This document shows positions 43,504 to 53,823 of a DNA stretch of 64,000 nt, piece by piece. Made by a program: the position numbers and the translations under genes. Under the pieces are notes generated by a model, which made no database searches, had not been told where the DNA came from, and was given only the letters and a program-made list of their open reading frames with translations. The stretch is from the NCBI GenBank assembly GCA_010206225.2, contig VIQU02000024.1, positions 1 to 64,000 on the forward strand, written 5' to 3'. Source of the DNA: Lachnospiraceae bacterium MD308 (lineage in GTDB: Bacteria > Bacillota > Clostridia > Lachnospirales > Lachnospiraceae). Within the stretch, counting starts at the first letter, position 1. The number at the start of each line of letters is the position of its first letter.

Positions 43504-44222
43504 TGATAAGATTGGATAAATATCTGGCTGATATGGGCGAGGGCACAAGGCAGGAAGTGAAGAAATCTATCCGTCAGGGGCGGATTCTTGTGGAGGGCGC
43601 GCCCGTCAAAAAGCCGGAATACAAAATTGATGAGACAAAGCAGCGCGTTACGATTGACGGGAGAGAAATCTGCTACCGTCAGTTTGAGTATTTCATGCTC
43701 AATAAGCCGGCAGGGGTGGTTTCCGCGACAGAGGATCCCCGTGAGAAGACGGTGATCTCGCTGATTGGGGAGGCAAAAAGAAAAGATCTCTTTCCGGCGG
43801 GACGGCTTGATAAAGATACAGAAGGGCTTCTTCTTATTACGAACGACGGCGCACTGGCGCATCGTCTGCTTTCTCCGAGACATCATGTGGACAAGTGTTA
43901 CTATGCGAAGATTCAGGGGATTGTGACGGAAGAAGACGTAAAAAGGTTTGCGGAGGGTGTGAATATCGGGACAAAAGAGTGTGAAGAGTGGACGGCTCCC
44001 GGAGGGCTTGAGATATTAAAAACAGATGAAGCATCCGGGATTTCCGAGATTCGCCTTACGCTTCAGGAGGGAAAGTACCATCAGGTGAAGCGGATGTTTG
44101 AGGCGGCGGGAAAGACGGTGACATACCTTAGGCGGGAGAGCATGGGAAGCCTTGTGCTTGATCAAAGCTTAAAGCCCGGCCAGTACCGGAGACTGACGGA
44201 TGAGGAGTTAGAAAGCTTATGA
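43503..44222 (+). CDS. RsuA/RluB family rRNA pseudouridine synthase
   Basis: The 239-residue protein has an S4 RNA-binding domain (IRLDKYLADMGEGTRQEVKKSI) and the pseudouridine synthase domain with catalytic Asp in AGRLDKDTEGLLLITNDG. FMLNKPAGVVSA and YHQVKRMFEAAGKTV also fit the family. The start at 43503 overlaps the previous stop (TGATG) and has GGATGGAG as ribosome binding site; the 43488 ATG is an alternative. It modifies a specific uridine in 16S or 23S rRNA, but which one cannot be read from sequence. Confidence 0.9.
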   Translation: MIRLDKYLADMGEGTRQEVKKSIRQGRILVEGAPVKKPEYKIDETKQRVTIDGREICYRQFEYFMLNKPAGVVSATEDPREKTVISLIGEAKRKDLFPAGRLDKDTEGLLLITNDGALAHRLLSPRHHVDKCYYAKIQGIVTEEDVKRFAEGVNIGTKECEEWTAPGGLEILKTDEASGISEIRLTLQEGKYHQVKRMFEAAGKTVTYLRRESMGSLVLDQSLKPGQYRRLTDEELESL

Positions 44223-44902
44223 TGAATATGTTGGAAAATGTGGATGCATGTATTTTTGATCTTGACGGGACATTGGTGGATTCTATGTGGGTATGGGTGT
44301 CGGTAGATGAAGAATATATAAGGAAATACAAGCTTACAAAGCCAAAGGATTTCCATGTGGGGATGGAAGGGATGAGTTATTCAGAGACCGCTCAGTATTT
44401 TCTTGACTGTTTTCCGAGTATTCCGCTCAGCAGAGAGGAGATCATGGATGAGTGGACACAGATGGCTCATGAAAAATATATGACGGAAGTTCTGCTGAAA
44501 AAAGGTGCGAAGGAATTTTTGCAAGACTTAAAAGAGCGGGGCATAAAGACCGGGATCGCGTCAAGTAATTCCAAACAGATGATCGTGGATACCTTGAAGT
44601 CGCATGGGATCGCCGAATATATCGATTCAGTGCGCAGCGCCTGTGAAGCGGGGGCGGGAAAGCCTTCTCCGGACGTCTATCTTCTGGTGGCTAAAGATCT
44701 TAACGCAGAGCCAAAGAGATGCCTGATCTTTGAGGACGTCCCGATGGGAATCCTTGCAGGAAAGAATGCGGGCATGAAAACGTGCGCGGTGGATGATGAT
44801 TTTTCAAAAGGTCAGGAGGAAAAGAAGCGGACGCTCGCCGATTATTACATACAGGATTATGATGATATCAAGAACGGAACTTACGAGGTACTTTCAGAAT
44901 GA
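44219..44902 (+). CDS. HAD superfamily hydrolase (beta-phosphoglucomutase/phosphatase type)
   Basis: The 227-residue protein has all four HAD motifs: [13 protein letters not shown] (I), ASSNSKQM (II, Ser), a Lys in [12 protein letters not shown] (III) and [17 protein letters not shown] (IV). The cap is the helical C1 type. Such proteins are phosphatases or phosphomutases on small metabolites; the substrate is unknown. The start overlaps the previous stop (ATGA) and its own end overlaps the next start by 4 bp, so the three genes are coupled. Confidence 0.88.
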   Translation: MMNMLENVDACIFDLDGTLVDSMWVWVSVDEEYIRKYKLTKPKDFHVGMEGMSYSETAQYFLDCFPSIPLSREEIMDEWTQMAHEKYMTEVLLKKGAKEFLQDLKERGIKTGIASSNSKQMIVDTLKSHGIAEYIDSVRSACEAGAGKPSPDVYLLVAKDLNAEPKRCLIFEDVPMGILAGKNAGMKTCAVDDDFSKGQEEKKRTLADYYIQDYDDIKNGTYEVLSE

Positions 44903-46824
44903 CAAAAGAGTTTTTGCCGGTCTGCCGGGAGGATATGTTTAAGCGCGGGTGGGAAGAGCTGGATTTTATCTATATTTCCGGCGATGCGTATGTGGACCAC
45001 CCATCTTTCGGGACTGCCATCATTACGCGGACGCTGGAGGCACATGGATATCGGGTGGGAATCATTTCGCAGCCCGACTGGAAGGATGCAGAGAGTATCA
45101 CCGTGTTTGGAAAGCCTCGGCTTGGATTTTTAGTCTCTGCCGGAAATATGGATTCTATGGTGAATCACTACAGCGTTTCAAAGAAGCGCAGAAGATCGGA
45201 TGCCTATACTCCGGGAGGGGTGATGGGAAAGCGGCCGGACTATGCGGCGGTCGTATACGGCAATCTCATCCGGCAGGTTTATAAAAAGACACCTGTGATT
45301 CTCGGCGGTATTGAGGCAAGCCTTCGGCGGATGGCTCATTATGATTACTGGTCTGACAGACTCCGGCGTTCCATCCTTCTAGACTCCGGCGCGGATCTCA
45401 TCTCCTACGGGATGGGGGAGCGTTCGATCGTGGAGATCGCAGAAGCGCTGGAAGCCGGTATCGACATCAAAGACATTACGTTTATCCCGGGAACGGTATG
45501 CAAGGTGAAAAGTCTTGACAGTGTCTATGACGCGGTGATTCTTCCTTCTTTTGAGGAGTTAAAAGAAGACAGGCTGAATTATGCGAAGAGCTTTTACACA
45601 CAATATTGTAATACAGATCCTTTTTCTGGAAAACGTCTGGCAGAAGGCTACGGCGCGCACATGTATGTGGTACAGAATCCTCCTTCTGCGCCTCTTTCAC
45701 AGGAAGAGATGGATGAGATTTATGAGTATCCATATATGCGTACTTATCATCCTTCCTATGAAAAGCTCGGAGGCGTGCCGGCAATCTCAGAGGTGAAGTT
45801 CAGTCTTACCAGCAACAGAGGATGTTTTGGAGGCTGTAGTTTTTGTGCACTGACCTTTCATCAGGGACGGATCTTACAGACGAGAAGTCACGAGTCGCTG
45901 CTAAAAGAGGCAGAGAGGTTTACGAAAGAGAAGGATTTTAAAGGATATATACATGATGTGGGAGGACCGACTGCTAATTTTAGGCTTCCATCCTGCAAAA
46001 AACAGATGGGCGCGGGAGTTTGTAAAAACAGGCAGTGCCTGTTCCCAAAGCCCTGTAAGAACTTGCAGGCGGATCACAGGGATTATGTGGAGCTTTTAAG
46101 AAAGCTTCGGCGGATTCCCGGTGTGAAAAAAGTGTTTATCCGTTCAGGTATCCGATTCGATTATTTGATGGCGGATAAGGAGGACACATTTTTCAGGGAG
46201 CTCTGTGAATTCCACATCAGCGGGCAGCTTAAGGTGGCGCCGGAGCATGTGTCGGATCAGGTGCTCAAAAGGATGGGGAAGCCAAAGCATAGTGTCTATG
46301 AAGCCTTTGTGGAAAAGTATGGAAAAATGAATGAGAGGCTTCACAAGAATCAGTATCTGGTCCCTTATCTGATGTCTTCTCATCCCGGTTCTACCATTAA
46401 GGAGGCAGTGGAGCTTGCAGAGTATCTGAACCGGACGGGACATATGCCGGAGCAGGTGCAGGATTTTTACCCTACACCCTCCACCATATCTACCTGTATG
46501 TACTATACAGGGGTTGATCCGAGAGATATGTCCAGAGTATACGTGCCGAAGAATCCTCATGAGAAGGCGATGCAGCGCGCACTGATCCAGTACCGGGATC
46601 CGAAAAATTATGAGCTTGTAGCGGAAGCTCTTCAAAGGGCGGGACGGACAGATCTGATCGGATACGAAAGACACTGCCTGATACGTCCCAGAAAAAACCA
46701 GATGAAAAAAGAAAGCCCCCTACGGTCTGTCAAGATAAAAGCCGGAAAGCCTGAGAATTTATCCGGAAAGAAAAAGACGGCCGGAAGGAAGAAGAAGATT
46801 CGTAATGTTCATAAAAAGAAATAG
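44899..46824 (+). CDS. YgiQ family radical SAM protein
   Basis: The 641-residue protein has the YgiQ N-terminal domain ([34 protein letters not shown] in part) and a radical SAM core with the cluster motif [17 protein letters not shown] (CxxxCxxC), followed by [27 protein letters not shown] and [19 protein letters not shown]. It ends in a basic tail rich in Lys. The reaction of this family is not established. It is the last gene of the tight 42118-46824 run. Confidence 0.92.
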   Translation: MTKEFLPVCREDMFKRGWEELDFIYISGDAYVDHPSFGTAIITRTLEAHGYRVGIISQPDWKDAESITVFGKPRLGFLVSAGNMDSMVNHYSVSKKRRRSDAYTPGGVMGKRPDYAAVVYGNLIRQVYKKTPVILGGIEASLRRMAHYDYWSDRLRRSILLDSGADLISYGMGERSIVEIAEALEAGIDIKDITFIPGTVCKVKSLDSVYDAVILPSFEELKEDRLNYAKSFYTQYCNTDPFSGKRLAEGYGAHMYVVQNPPSAPLSQEEMDEIYEYPYMRTYHPSYEKLGGVPAISEVKFSLTSNRGCFGGCSFCALTFHQGRILQTRSHESLLKEAERFTKEKDFKGYIHDVGGPTANFRLPSCKKQMGAGVCKNRQCLFPKPCKNLQADHRDYVELLRKLRRIPGVKKVFIRSGIRFDYLMADKEDTFFRELCEFHISGQLKVAPEHVSDQVLKRMGKPKHSVYEAFVEKYGKMNERLHKNQYLVPYLMSSHPGSTIKEAVELAEYLNRTGHMPEQVQDFYPTPSTISTCMYYTGVDPRDMSRVYVPKNPHEKAMQRALIQYRDPKNYELVAEALQRAGRTDLIGYERHCLIRPRKNQMKKESPLRSVKIKAGKPENLSGKKKTAGRKKKIRNVHKKK

Positions 46825-46843
46825 CACGGAGGGAGAAGTCGGC

Positions 46844-47617
46844 ATGAGAGTTGCGATAGTGACAGGAGCATCCTCTGGGATGGGGAAGGAATTTTCCAGA
46901 GAGATTGCACATTTTTATAAACATCTGGATGAGGTCTGGATTGTGGCGAGACGGGCTGAGAGATTGAAAGTGCTGGCGGATCGGATTGAAAAAAGGACCG
47001 GGACGCTTGTGAGGGTTTTTGACGGGGATTTGGCAAAGGATTCTGTTTATGAAAAAATGAAAGAGGAGCTTCTAAGAAGGAGACCTGATCTTCGGATACT
47101 TGTGAACTGTGCAGGATTCGGCAAGACGGGAAGGGTTCAGGAGATTGACGCAGGAGAGCAGCTTGGTATCATTGATGTGAACTGCCGTGCTTTGACGAGG
47201 ATGACGCTTTTGTGTCTTCCGTATCTGTCGGGCGGGAGCCGGATCATCAATGCGGCATCGGCGGCAGCATTTGCTCCACAGCCGGGATTCGCAGTGTATG
47301 CGGCGAGCAAGGCATATGTAAAAAGTTTTTCTTACGCCCTTGGAGAGGAAATGAAAGAGCGGGGAATCTATGTGACGGCAGTGTGTCCGGGGCCGGTGGA
47401 CACAGAGTTTTTTCTGCGGTCAGGAGAGCTTCCGGGAGAAGGAAGGCAGCTTTGCAGGTCAGACGTGAAGCCGGTTGTCAGAAAGGCGCTCTTGGATTCC
47501 GCCGCGAAGCGGCAGATCTCCGTATATGGCGCGCCTATGAAAGCGGCGCGGATATTCGCAAAGCTTCTGCCGGATGCTGCTGTGGCCGCGGTCATGAAGC
47601 AGGTGAATCACATTTAG
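46844..47617 (+). CDS. Short-chain dehydrogenase/reductase (SDR)
   Basis: The 257-residue protein has an N-terminal NAD(P)-binding Rossmann motif VTGASSGMGKEF, the structural NCAGFGKTG (for NNAG) and the active-site YAASKAYVKSF (Tyr-x3-Lys) after a catalytic Ser in INAASAAAF. PGPVDTEFF is also typical. The ATG at 46844 with GGAGGGAG upstream gives the correct classical SDR N terminus; the longer frame begins in the ygiQ-like gene. The substrate is unknown. Confidence 0.9.
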   Translation: MRVAIVTGASSGMGKEFSREIAHFYKHLDEVWIVARRAERLKVLADRIEKRTGTLVRVFDGDLAKDSVYEKMKEELLRRRPDLRILVNCAGFGKTGRVQEIDAGEQLGIIDVNCRALTRMTLLCLPYLSGGSRIINAASAAAFAPQPGFAVYAASKAYVKSFSYALGEEMKERGIYVTAVCPGPVDTEFFLRSGELPGEGRQLCRSDVKPVVRKALLDSAAKRQISVYGAPMKAARIFAKLLPDAAVAAVMKQVNHI

Positions 47618-47682
47618 ATAACAGAACATGCAAAAATCAGTCAGAGACAGATTTTTAGCAGCAATGACAGGGAGTGTAAATT

Positions 47683-48258
47683 ATGAGGATACAAAAGGGA
47701 GCGCCGGGTTATATCAAGGCTCAGAAGAGGAAATTTCTTGTGGGGACGATCGCGGAATTCGCTGTTGTCATCGGGCTGGTCGTTCTGGGATATGTGCAGA
47801 CAGGTTCAAGGTTGAATCTTTTGACTGTCGTCGCGGTAGTGGGATGTCTTCCGGCAGCAAAGATGCTGGTAGAGCTGATTACTTTATGGCCGCATCACGG
47901 TATCAGAGCGGACGTATATAAGGAAGTGGAGGAGAAGGCGCCGCTTCTTTTGAAGGCTTATGATCTTGTCATGACCGGAAGCGGCAAGGCTATGCAGGTA
48001 GACGTGTTTGTAATCTCGGATCATACGGTGTATGGCTATACGGACAGTCAGAAGACAGATGAGGTGAAGCTGTCTTCTTATCTGAAAGAAATGCTTAAGA
48101 ACAACCGGGTGGAGAAGGTCACGGTAAAGGTCTTCCACGATTACACAGCGTTTCTTGCCAGAGCAGAGGGAATGAACAATATCATGATGGTGGATCAATC
48201 GTCTGACAGAAGGAGAGAAAACACTATCCGCCGCCTTCTTCTTACAGTATCCATCTAA
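47683..48258 (+). CDS. Conserved-looking membrane protein of unknown function
   Basis: The 191-residue protein has two predicted membrane segments (about 22-40, GTIAEFAVVIGLVVLGYV, and 47-66, LLTVVAVVGCLPAAKMLVELI) and a C-terminal cytoplasmic domain with alternating beta/alpha pattern (VDVFVISDHTVYGYTDS, VEKVTVKVFHDYTAFLARAEGM). I do not recognise the family. It lies between an SDR and RluA genes in the same direction. The frame is well formed with good codon use, so it is a real gene. Confidence 0.7.
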   Translation: MRIQKGAPGYIKAQKRKFLVGTIAEFAVVIGLVVLGYVQTGSRLNLLTVVAVVGCLPAAKMLVELITLWPHHGIRADVYKEVEEKAPLLLKAYDLVMTGSGKAMQVDVFVISDHTVYGYTDSQKTDEVKLSSYLKEMLKNNRVEKVTVKVFHDYTAFLARAEGMNNIMMVDQSSDRRRENTIRRLLLTVSI

Positions 48259-48334
48259 TACAGCGAATATTATGTAATCAGAACTTGATTTTTCTGTACT
48301 AATAGACGTATATATGGAAGGTGCCCATAGGATC

Positions 48335-49411
48335 ATGAAGGAATTAGAAATCAACAGGAATGAAGCAGGACAGCGGTTTGACAAGTTTCTGAAAAAATAT
48401 CTAAAGGAAGCGCCCGACAGCTTCATCTATAAGATGCTCCGCAAAAAGAATATCGTGCTGAATCAGAAGAAGGCGAACGGGAAAGAGCTTCTTGCCGTCG
48501 GCGATCAGGTAAAGTTTTTTTTATCTGATGAGACCATAGACAAATTTGCGGGCGCAGCTATGGAAAGATTAAGGCCTGCGGATGCTTTAGCGCTTAAGGA
48601 TAAAGGAAAGCTTTTGCAGCCGGAGGTGGTATATGAGGATTCTCAGGTGATTTTTTTTAATAAGCCTTCTGGAGTGCTTTCGCAGAAGGCGAAGCCAGAG
48701 GATGTCACTATGGCGGAATACGTTGTGTCGTACCTGATCGGGAGCGGACAGATGAAGGGAGAGGAACTTCTGACTTTCCGCCCTTCTGTGTGCAACCGTC
48801 TGGACCGCAATACAAGCGGTATTATCGCGGCGGGAAAGACGCTTGCGGGGCTTCAAGAGCTGTCAGAGCTTTTCCGGAACCGCACGCTTAAAAAGTATTA
48901 TCTTTGTGTCGTACAGGGAAGAGTGAGGGAGCAGGCGCATATAAAGGGATATCTAAAGAAGGATGAAGGGACGAATCAGGTTCAGATTCTGAAAGAAAAG
49001 GAAGGGAAGAGCTTTAGGCAACCGAAGAAAGAATTAAGGACTCAGGAGTATGCCCTGATTGAGACAGAATATATGCCGGTTGCGTATAACCGGGAGATCA
49101 CTCTCTTGAAGGTTCATCTCATCACCGGACGCACGCATCAGATACGCGCTCATCTGGCGGCGGTTGGACATCCGGTTTTAGGCGATTATAAGTATGGAAG
49201 CCGAAAGATAAATGAGACGTATAAAAGGAAGTACGGGGTCGCAGACCAGCTTTTACATGCTTATGAGCTTCAACTGCCAAAGCTTAACGGCGCTCTTTCA
49301 GAAATCTCGGAAAAGACATTTACGGCAAAAGTTCCACCAGTATTCTGGAAGGTGGTTAAGGAAACAGTATGGGAACATGGAATTCAAGAGGTCTTAGAGG
49401 TTCTACATTAG
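48335..49411 (+). CDS. RluA family pseudouridine synthase
   Basis: The protein has an S4 domain (AGQRFDKFLKKYLKEAPDSFIYKMLRKK in part) and the RluA catalytic domain with VCNRLDRNTSGIIAAGKT (catalytic Asp) and LKVHLITGRTHQIRAHLAAVGHPVLGD. It makes pseudouridine in 23S rRNA or tRNA. Start: the ATG at 48335 begins MKELEINRN as in relatives; 48314 is a longer alternative. Its end overlaps recU by 43 bp, an unusually long overlap but with both reading frames well supported. Confidence 0.9.
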   Translation: MKELEINRNEAGQRFDKFLKKYLKEAPDSFIYKMLRKKNIVLNQKKANGKELLAVGDQVKFFLSDETIDKFAGAAMERLRPADALALKDKGKLLQPEVVYEDSQVIFFNKPSGVLSQKAKPEDVTMAEYVVSYLIGSGQMKGEELLTFRPSVCNRLDRNTSGIIAAGKTLAGLQELSELFRNRTLKKYYLCVVQGRVREQAHIKGYLKKDEGTNQVQILKEKEGKSFRQPKKELRTQEYALIETEYMPVAYNREITLLKVHLITGRTHQIRAHLAAVGHPVLGDYKYGSRKINETYKRKYGVADQLLHAYELQLPKLNGALSEISEKTFTAKVPPVFWKVVKETVWEHGIQEVLEVLH

Positions 49412-49914
49412 AGGACATGATAAACCGGACGAACGAGCGGTATCTGGAAAAGCATCTGGCGCTGATCCAGAAGATACCGACGCCTATTACTCCGGTGAAG
49501 ATGGATAAGGAGCATCGGCAGATTACGCTTGCTTATTTTGAGCAGCGCAGTACGGTGGATTATATCGGGGCGGTACAGGGGATTCCGGTCTGTTTTGATG
49601 CGAAGGAGTGCGTGGCGGATACGTTTCCTCTTCAGAATATTCATGAGCATCAGATGAAATTCATGGGAGAGTTTGAAAGACAGGGCGGAATCGCATTTTT
49701 GATCATTTATTATTCGGCGAAAAATAAGCTGTATTATATGCGCTATCAGGAAATCCTGAAGTTCTGGAACCGGGCAAAGGAGGGCGGGAGAAAAAGTTTC
49801 CGCTTTGAAGAGCTTGACGCTGCTTTTTTCATGGAGTTGAAGAGCGGGTGTTACGTTCCCTATCTGGACGGAATGAATCTTGATCTAGAGCTTCGTGAAG
49901 AACTTGACAAGTAA
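49369..49914 (+). CDS. recU: Holliday junction resolvase RecU
   Basis: The 181-residue protein starts MGTWNSRGLRGSTLEDMIN, the conserved N-terminal arm of RecU, and contains the nuclease core around VDYIGAVQGIPVCFDAKEC (Asp and Glu-x-Lys-like catalytic residues) and LQNIHEHQMKFM. It resolves Holliday junctions in Firmicutes. The long overlap with the RluA gene is accepted because the family's N terminus is fully contained in it. Confidence 0.92.
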   Translation: MGTWNSRGLRGSTLEDMINRTNERYLEKHLALIQKIPTPITPVKMDKEHRQITLAYFEQRSTVDYIGAVQGIPVCFDAKECVADTFPLQNIHEHQMKFMGEFERQGGIAFLIIYYSAKNKLYYMRYQEILKFWNRAKEGGRKSFRFEELDAAFFMELKSGCYVPYLDGMNLDLELREELDK

Positions 49915-49982
49915 TAGGATTGTGCGTATAATTCTAGAAGGTTTTATCATGGTAGCATGCTAAAGTGCGATGGGAGGAATAT

Positions 49983-51236
49983 ATGAAAAAATTATTGCAT
50001 ACCCCGGAGGGAGTCAGGGATATCATAAACGTGCAATGCGGCAGGAAACATGCGCTTCAGAACAGGATCTTAAAGATTTTCCATCAGTACGGATATCACG
50101 ATATCCAGACACCGATGTTTGAATATTTTGACGTGTTCCGAAAAGAGATTGGGACCGTTCCCTCTAGGGATTTGTACAAGCTGTTTGATAAGGAGGGCAA
50201 TACTCTGGCGCTGCGCCCGGATATCACTCCGTCAGTAGCGAGGGCTGCTGCGACTTTGTTCGCAGATGAAGAGCTTTCTATCCGGCTTTGTTATACGGGC
50301 AACACGTTTATCAATCATTCCAGCTATCAGGGAAGACTTCGGGAGGTTACGCAGATGGGGGTGGAACTGATCGGAGACGATGCGGTGGAAGCGGATGCGG
50401 AGATGCTCGCCCTTGTGATAGAGTCTCTTTTGTCTGTGGGGCTCAAGGAATTCCAGCTTAGCGTTGGAAATGTAGACTTCTTTTTAAGTCTGATCGCAGA
50501 CGCGAATCTGGATGAAGACGCAAGAGAACGGGTGACGAGTCTGATTAATAATCGGAATTATTTCGGGGTGGAGGATTATCTTGACAAAATTCGGGTAAAA
50601 AGAAGTTCCAGAGAAGCGTTCGCTTCTTTGAACGGTCTGGTGGGCGGTCTTGAGGTGCTTAAGGAGGCAAAAGAGGTGGCGCTTAGTTCTTCCGGAGTTA
50701 TGGCGGTGAAGCGGCTGGAAAAGATCTATGATGTCCTTAAACTATACGGAATGGAGCAGTACATTACCTTTGACCTTAGTATGACGGGCGGTACCTACGG
50801 TTACTATACCGGGATCATTTTTCGTGGATATACGTTCGGAACGGGAGATGCCATCGTGAAGGGCGGAAGGTATGACAGGCTGTTAGAAAAGTTTGGGAAA
50901 GAATCACCCTCCATTGGATTTGCCATTGTAGTAGATGAATTGATGAATGCCATGAACCGTCAGAAACTTCGGAGTTTTTATGCCCGCAAGAATACGATGA
51001 TCCTCTATGAGGACGGGAAGACGGGGGAAGCTGTTTCTCTTGCCAAGGATCTCAGGAATAAGGGAAAGAATGTGGAGCTTCTTAAGAAAGACAAGAAAAG
51101 GATTCTGGAAGAATATATGGAATACGGAAAGAGATATTATGCGGGGAGTCTGATTTACATCAGAGAGAACGGCGAGATTACGATGATCAATCTGGTGAAC
51201 GGCGAGCATAAGATAATAAATGGCGAGGTGGTGTAA
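49983..51236 (+). CDS. hisZ: ATP phosphoribosyltransferase regulatory subunit
   Basis: HisZ is a histidyl-tRNA synthetase-like protein that pairs with short HisG for the first step of histidine synthesis. It has the class II core (HTPEGVRDIINVQCGRKHAL, LFDKEGNTLALRPDITPSVARA) and GTYGYYTGIIFRGY, but lacks the tRNA-binding anticodon domain order of true HisRS. The ATG at 49983 with GGGAGG upstream is preferred to the GTG at 49965; length is 417. It is the first gene of a his operon; no T-box was seen in the 68-bp gap before it. Confidence 0.92.
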   Translation: MKKLLHTPEGVRDIINVQCGRKHALQNRILKIFHQYGYHDIQTPMFEYFDVFRKEIGTVPSRDLYKLFDKEGNTLALRPDITPSVARAAATLFADEELSIRLCYTGNTFINHSSYQGRLREVTQMGVELIGDDAVEADAEMLALVIESLLSVGLKEFQLSVGNVDFFLSLIADANLDEDARERVTSLINNRNYFGVEDYLDKIRVKRSSREAFASLNGLVGGLEVLKEAKEVALSSSGVMAVKRLEKIYDVLKLYGMEQYITFDLSMTGGTYGYYTGIIFRGYTFGTGDAIVKGGRYDRLLEKFGKESPSIGFAIVVDELMNAMNRQKLRSFYARKNTMILYEDGKTGEAVSLAKDLRNKGKNVELLKKDKKRILEEYMEYGKRYYAGSLIYIRENGEITMINLVNGEHKIINGEVV

Positions 51237-51237
51237 T

Positions 51238-51876
51238 ATGAGATATCTTACATTTGCCCTTGGAAAAGGGAGACTGGCGCTGCAGACGCTTAAGCTGTTC
51301 GAAAAGATCGGGATTACCTGCGAGGAGATGAAAGATAAAGACTCCAGAAAACTGATCTTTACCAATGAGGAGCTAAAGCTTCGTTTTTTTCTTGCCAAGG
51401 GGCCGGATGTACCGACCTATGTGGAATACGGCGCGGCGGATATCGGTGTTGCAGGGGAAGATACGATTCTGGAGGAAGGACGAAAGGTACATGAAGTGCT
51501 TGACTTAGGCTATGGGAAATGCCGGATGTGCGTCTGCGGATACAGGGAGGCGAAGCGTTATCTGTCAAATCATGAACTGATCCGCGTAGCGACAAAGTAT
51601 CCGAATATTGCGAAGGACTATTTTTATAATACAAAGCATCAGACAGTGGAGATCATTAAACTGAACGGTTCCATTGAGCTTGCGCCGATCGTGGGGCTTT
51701 CAGAAGTGATTGTGGATATTGTGGAGACAGGATCTACTTTAAGAGAAAACGGACTGGAGATTTTAGAGGAGGTTTGTCCGCTGTCTGCGAGGATGATCGT
51801 GAATCCGGTCAGTATGCGTATGGAAGGTGAGCGGATACGGAAGCTTTTAATGAAGCTTCGGACGCAGGTATCATAG
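51238..51876 (+). CDS. hisG: ATP phosphoribosyltransferase, short form
   Basis: The 212-residue short-form catalytic subunit joins PRPP and ATP. It has LTFALGKGRLALQTL, GPDVPTYVEYGAADIGVAGEDT and the PRPP-binding VDIVETGSTLRENGL. Being short, it needs HisZ, which is encoded directly upstream (the stop is 1 bp before this start). The ATG at 51238 is chosen from the family start MRYLTFALGKG; the 51220 ATG lies inside hisZ. Confidence 0.94.
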   Translation: MRYLTFALGKGRLALQTLKLFEKIGITCEEMKDKDSRKLIFTNEELKLRFFLAKGPDVPTYVEYGAADIGVAGEDTILEEGRKVHEVLDLGYGKCRMCVCGYREAKRYLSNHELIRVATKYPNIAKDYFYNTKHQTVEIIKLNGSIELAPIVGLSEVIVDIVETGSTLRENGLEILEEVCPLSARMIVNPVSMRMEGERIRKLLMKLRTQVS

Positions 51877-51906
51877 GAGATACGATTATCATATAGAAGG
51901 AGATGG

Positions 51907-53208
51907 ATGAGATTGAGAATACTGCATTTAGATAAGGATACGAGGCGGAATCTTCTGGAGGAGCTGCTGAAAAGAAGCCCGAACCACTACGGGAAATATG
52001 AGCAGAGTGTGAATGAGATACTCGAAGAGGTAAAGCTTCGGAGGGATGCGGCGGTCTTTGAATATACAAAAAGATTTGACAAAGCGAAGATTGATGCAAC
52101 GAACATCCGTGTAACGTCCAGAGAGATTGAAGAGGCGTACAGTCTGACGGATGATTGCCTCATAGAGGTCATTCGAAGAGCTATGCATAATATCCAAAGC
52201 TACCATGAAAAGCAGCGCCAGACAAGCTGGTTTGACAGTAAACCGGACGGAACTGTCTTAGGGCAGAAAGTGTCGCCTCTTCAGAGTGTGGGCGTGTATG
52301 TTCCGGGAGGTAAGGCAGCTTATCCTTCTTCAGTCCTTATGAACATTCTTCCGGCAAAGGTGGCGGGCGTGGATCAGATTATCATGGTGACGCCGCCGGG
52401 GAAAGACGGCAAGGTGACGCCGACTACTCTCGTTGCCGCCAATGAAGCCGGAGCGGATGTGATTTATAAGGTGGGAGGCGCGCAGGCCATCGGCGCGCTG
52501 GCTTATGGGACAGAGAGCATTCCGAATGTGGATAAGATCGTAGGGCCGGGCAATATCTATGTAGCGCTGGCCAAAAAGGCAGTGTACGGTTATGTTAGTA
52601 TCGACGCCATCGCAGGTCCCAGCGAGATACTGGTGATTGCGGATGAGACGGCAAATCCCCATTACGTGGCGGCAGATCTTCTGTCCCAGGCAGAGCACGA
52701 CGAGCTTGCATCGGCAATATTAGTGACCACCAGCGAGAAGTTGGCCAAGGAAGTAGCACAAGAGGCAGAAAAGTTCACTGCGAAGCTCAGCCGCTCAGAG
52801 ATTATCCGAAAATCACTGGATAATTATGGATATATTTTGGTGGCGGACACAATGGAGGAAGCAATCGATACGGCCAATGAGATCGCTTCGGAGCATTTGG
52901 AGATTCAGACAGCGAATCCTTATGATGTTATGACAAAGATCCGGAATGCCGGGGCGATTTTTATCGGGGAATATTCGAGCGAACCATTGGGGGATTATTT
53001 TGCCGGACCGAATCATGTTCTTCCGACCAACGGAACCGCGAAGTTTTTCTCGCCTTTATCGGTAGATGATTTTATTAAGAAATCCAGTATCATCTCTTAT
53101 TCGAGAGAGGCTCTTAAGAAGGTGCACAAGGATATTGAATATTTCGCCGGGGCAGAGGGGCTGACTGCGCATGCGAATTCAATCAGAGTCAGGTTTGAGG
53201 AAATTTAG
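51907..53208 (+). CDS. hisD: Histidinol dehydrogenase
   Basis: This 433-residue zinc enzyme carries out the last two oxidations of histidine synthesis. Family blocks are VGVYVPGGKAAYPSSVLMN, KVGGAQAIGALAYGT, KIVGPGNIYVALAKK, GPSEILVIADETANP, LLSQAEHDE (Zn/Gln region) and EHLEIQTANP. The ribosome binding site GAAGGAGATG precedes the ATG. It lies in the middle of the his operon. Confidence 0.96.
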   Translation: MRLRILHLDKDTRRNLLEELLKRSPNHYGKYEQSVNEILEEVKLRRDAAVFEYTKRFDKAKIDATNIRVTSREIEEAYSLTDDCLIEVIRRAMHNIQSYHEKQRQTSWFDSKPDGTVLGQKVSPLQSVGVYVPGGKAAYPSSVLMNILPAKVAGVDQIIMVTPPGKDGKVTPTTLVAANEAGADVIYKVGGAQAIGALAYGTESIPNVDKIVGPGNIYVALAKKAVYGYVSIDAIAGPSEILVIADETANPHYVAADLLSQAEHDELASAILVTTSEKLAKEVAQEAEKFTAKLSRSEIIRKSLDNYGYILVADTMEEAIDTANEIASEHLEIQTANPYDVMTKIRNAGAIFIGEYSSEPLGDYFAGPNHVLPTNGTAKFFSPLSVDDFIKKSSIISYSREALKKVHKDIEYFAGAEGLTAHANSIRVRFEEI

Positions 53209-53221
53209 GGAGGAAGGATAG

Positions 53222-53809
53222 ATGGATCGGGTTGCGACATGTAAAAGAACGACAAAAGAGACAGATATTGCTGTCACTCTGAACCTCGACGGGACAGGGA
53301 AAAACGAGATACATACAGGAATCGGATTTTTTGACCATATGCTTGACGGATTTGCAAGGCACGGACTTTTTGATCTGAAAGTGGAAGTAAAAGGAGATCT
53401 TTTCGTGGACTGCCATCATACAGTTGAAGACACCGGGATTGTGCTGGGGAAGGCGATTCTTGAGGCGGTGGGAGAGAAAAAGGGAATCAAAAGATACGGA
53501 CATATGCTCCTGCCCATGGACGAGACGCTGGCCCTGTGCGCGGTAGATCTGTCCGGGAGACCGTACCTTCAGTTTCACGCGGATTTTGCATGCGATAGGA
53601 TCGGTGATATGGATACGGAGATGATCCGGGAATTTTTCTACGCCCTGTCATACAGCGCCATGATGAACATACATCTCAAGATCCTAGATGGAGCAAACAG
53701 CCACCATATGGCGGAAGCTCTGTTCAAGGCATTCGGAAGGGCTCTTGATATGGCGACAATGGATGAGCCGCGTCTTAGCGATGCGTGGACTACAAAAGGA
53801 AGCTTATAA
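53222..53809 (+). CDS. hisB: Imidazoleglycerol-phosphate dehydratase
   Basis: The 195-residue manganese enzyme has both histidine-rich repeats: [16 protein letters not shown] with [14 protein letters not shown], and later [19 protein letters not shown]. This is the monofunctional form, without the HisB-N phosphatase domain of enterobacteria. The HisIE fusion follows after 14 bp. Confidence 0.95.
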   Translation: MDRVATCKRTTKETDIAVTLNLDGTGKNEIHTGIGFFDHMLDGFARHGLFDLKVEVKGDLFVDCHHTVEDTGIVLGKAILEAVGEKKGIKRYGHMLLPMDETLALCAVDLSGRPYLQFHADFACDRIGDMDTEMIREFFYALSYSAMMNIHLKILDGANSHHMAEALFKAFGRALDMATMDEPRLSDAWTTKGSL

Positions 53810-53823
53810 AGGAGGAAACAAGT

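Noticed and set aside
49915-49982. T-box or attenuator before hisZ
   Set aside because: The gap is only 68 bp and no T-box sequence is seen.
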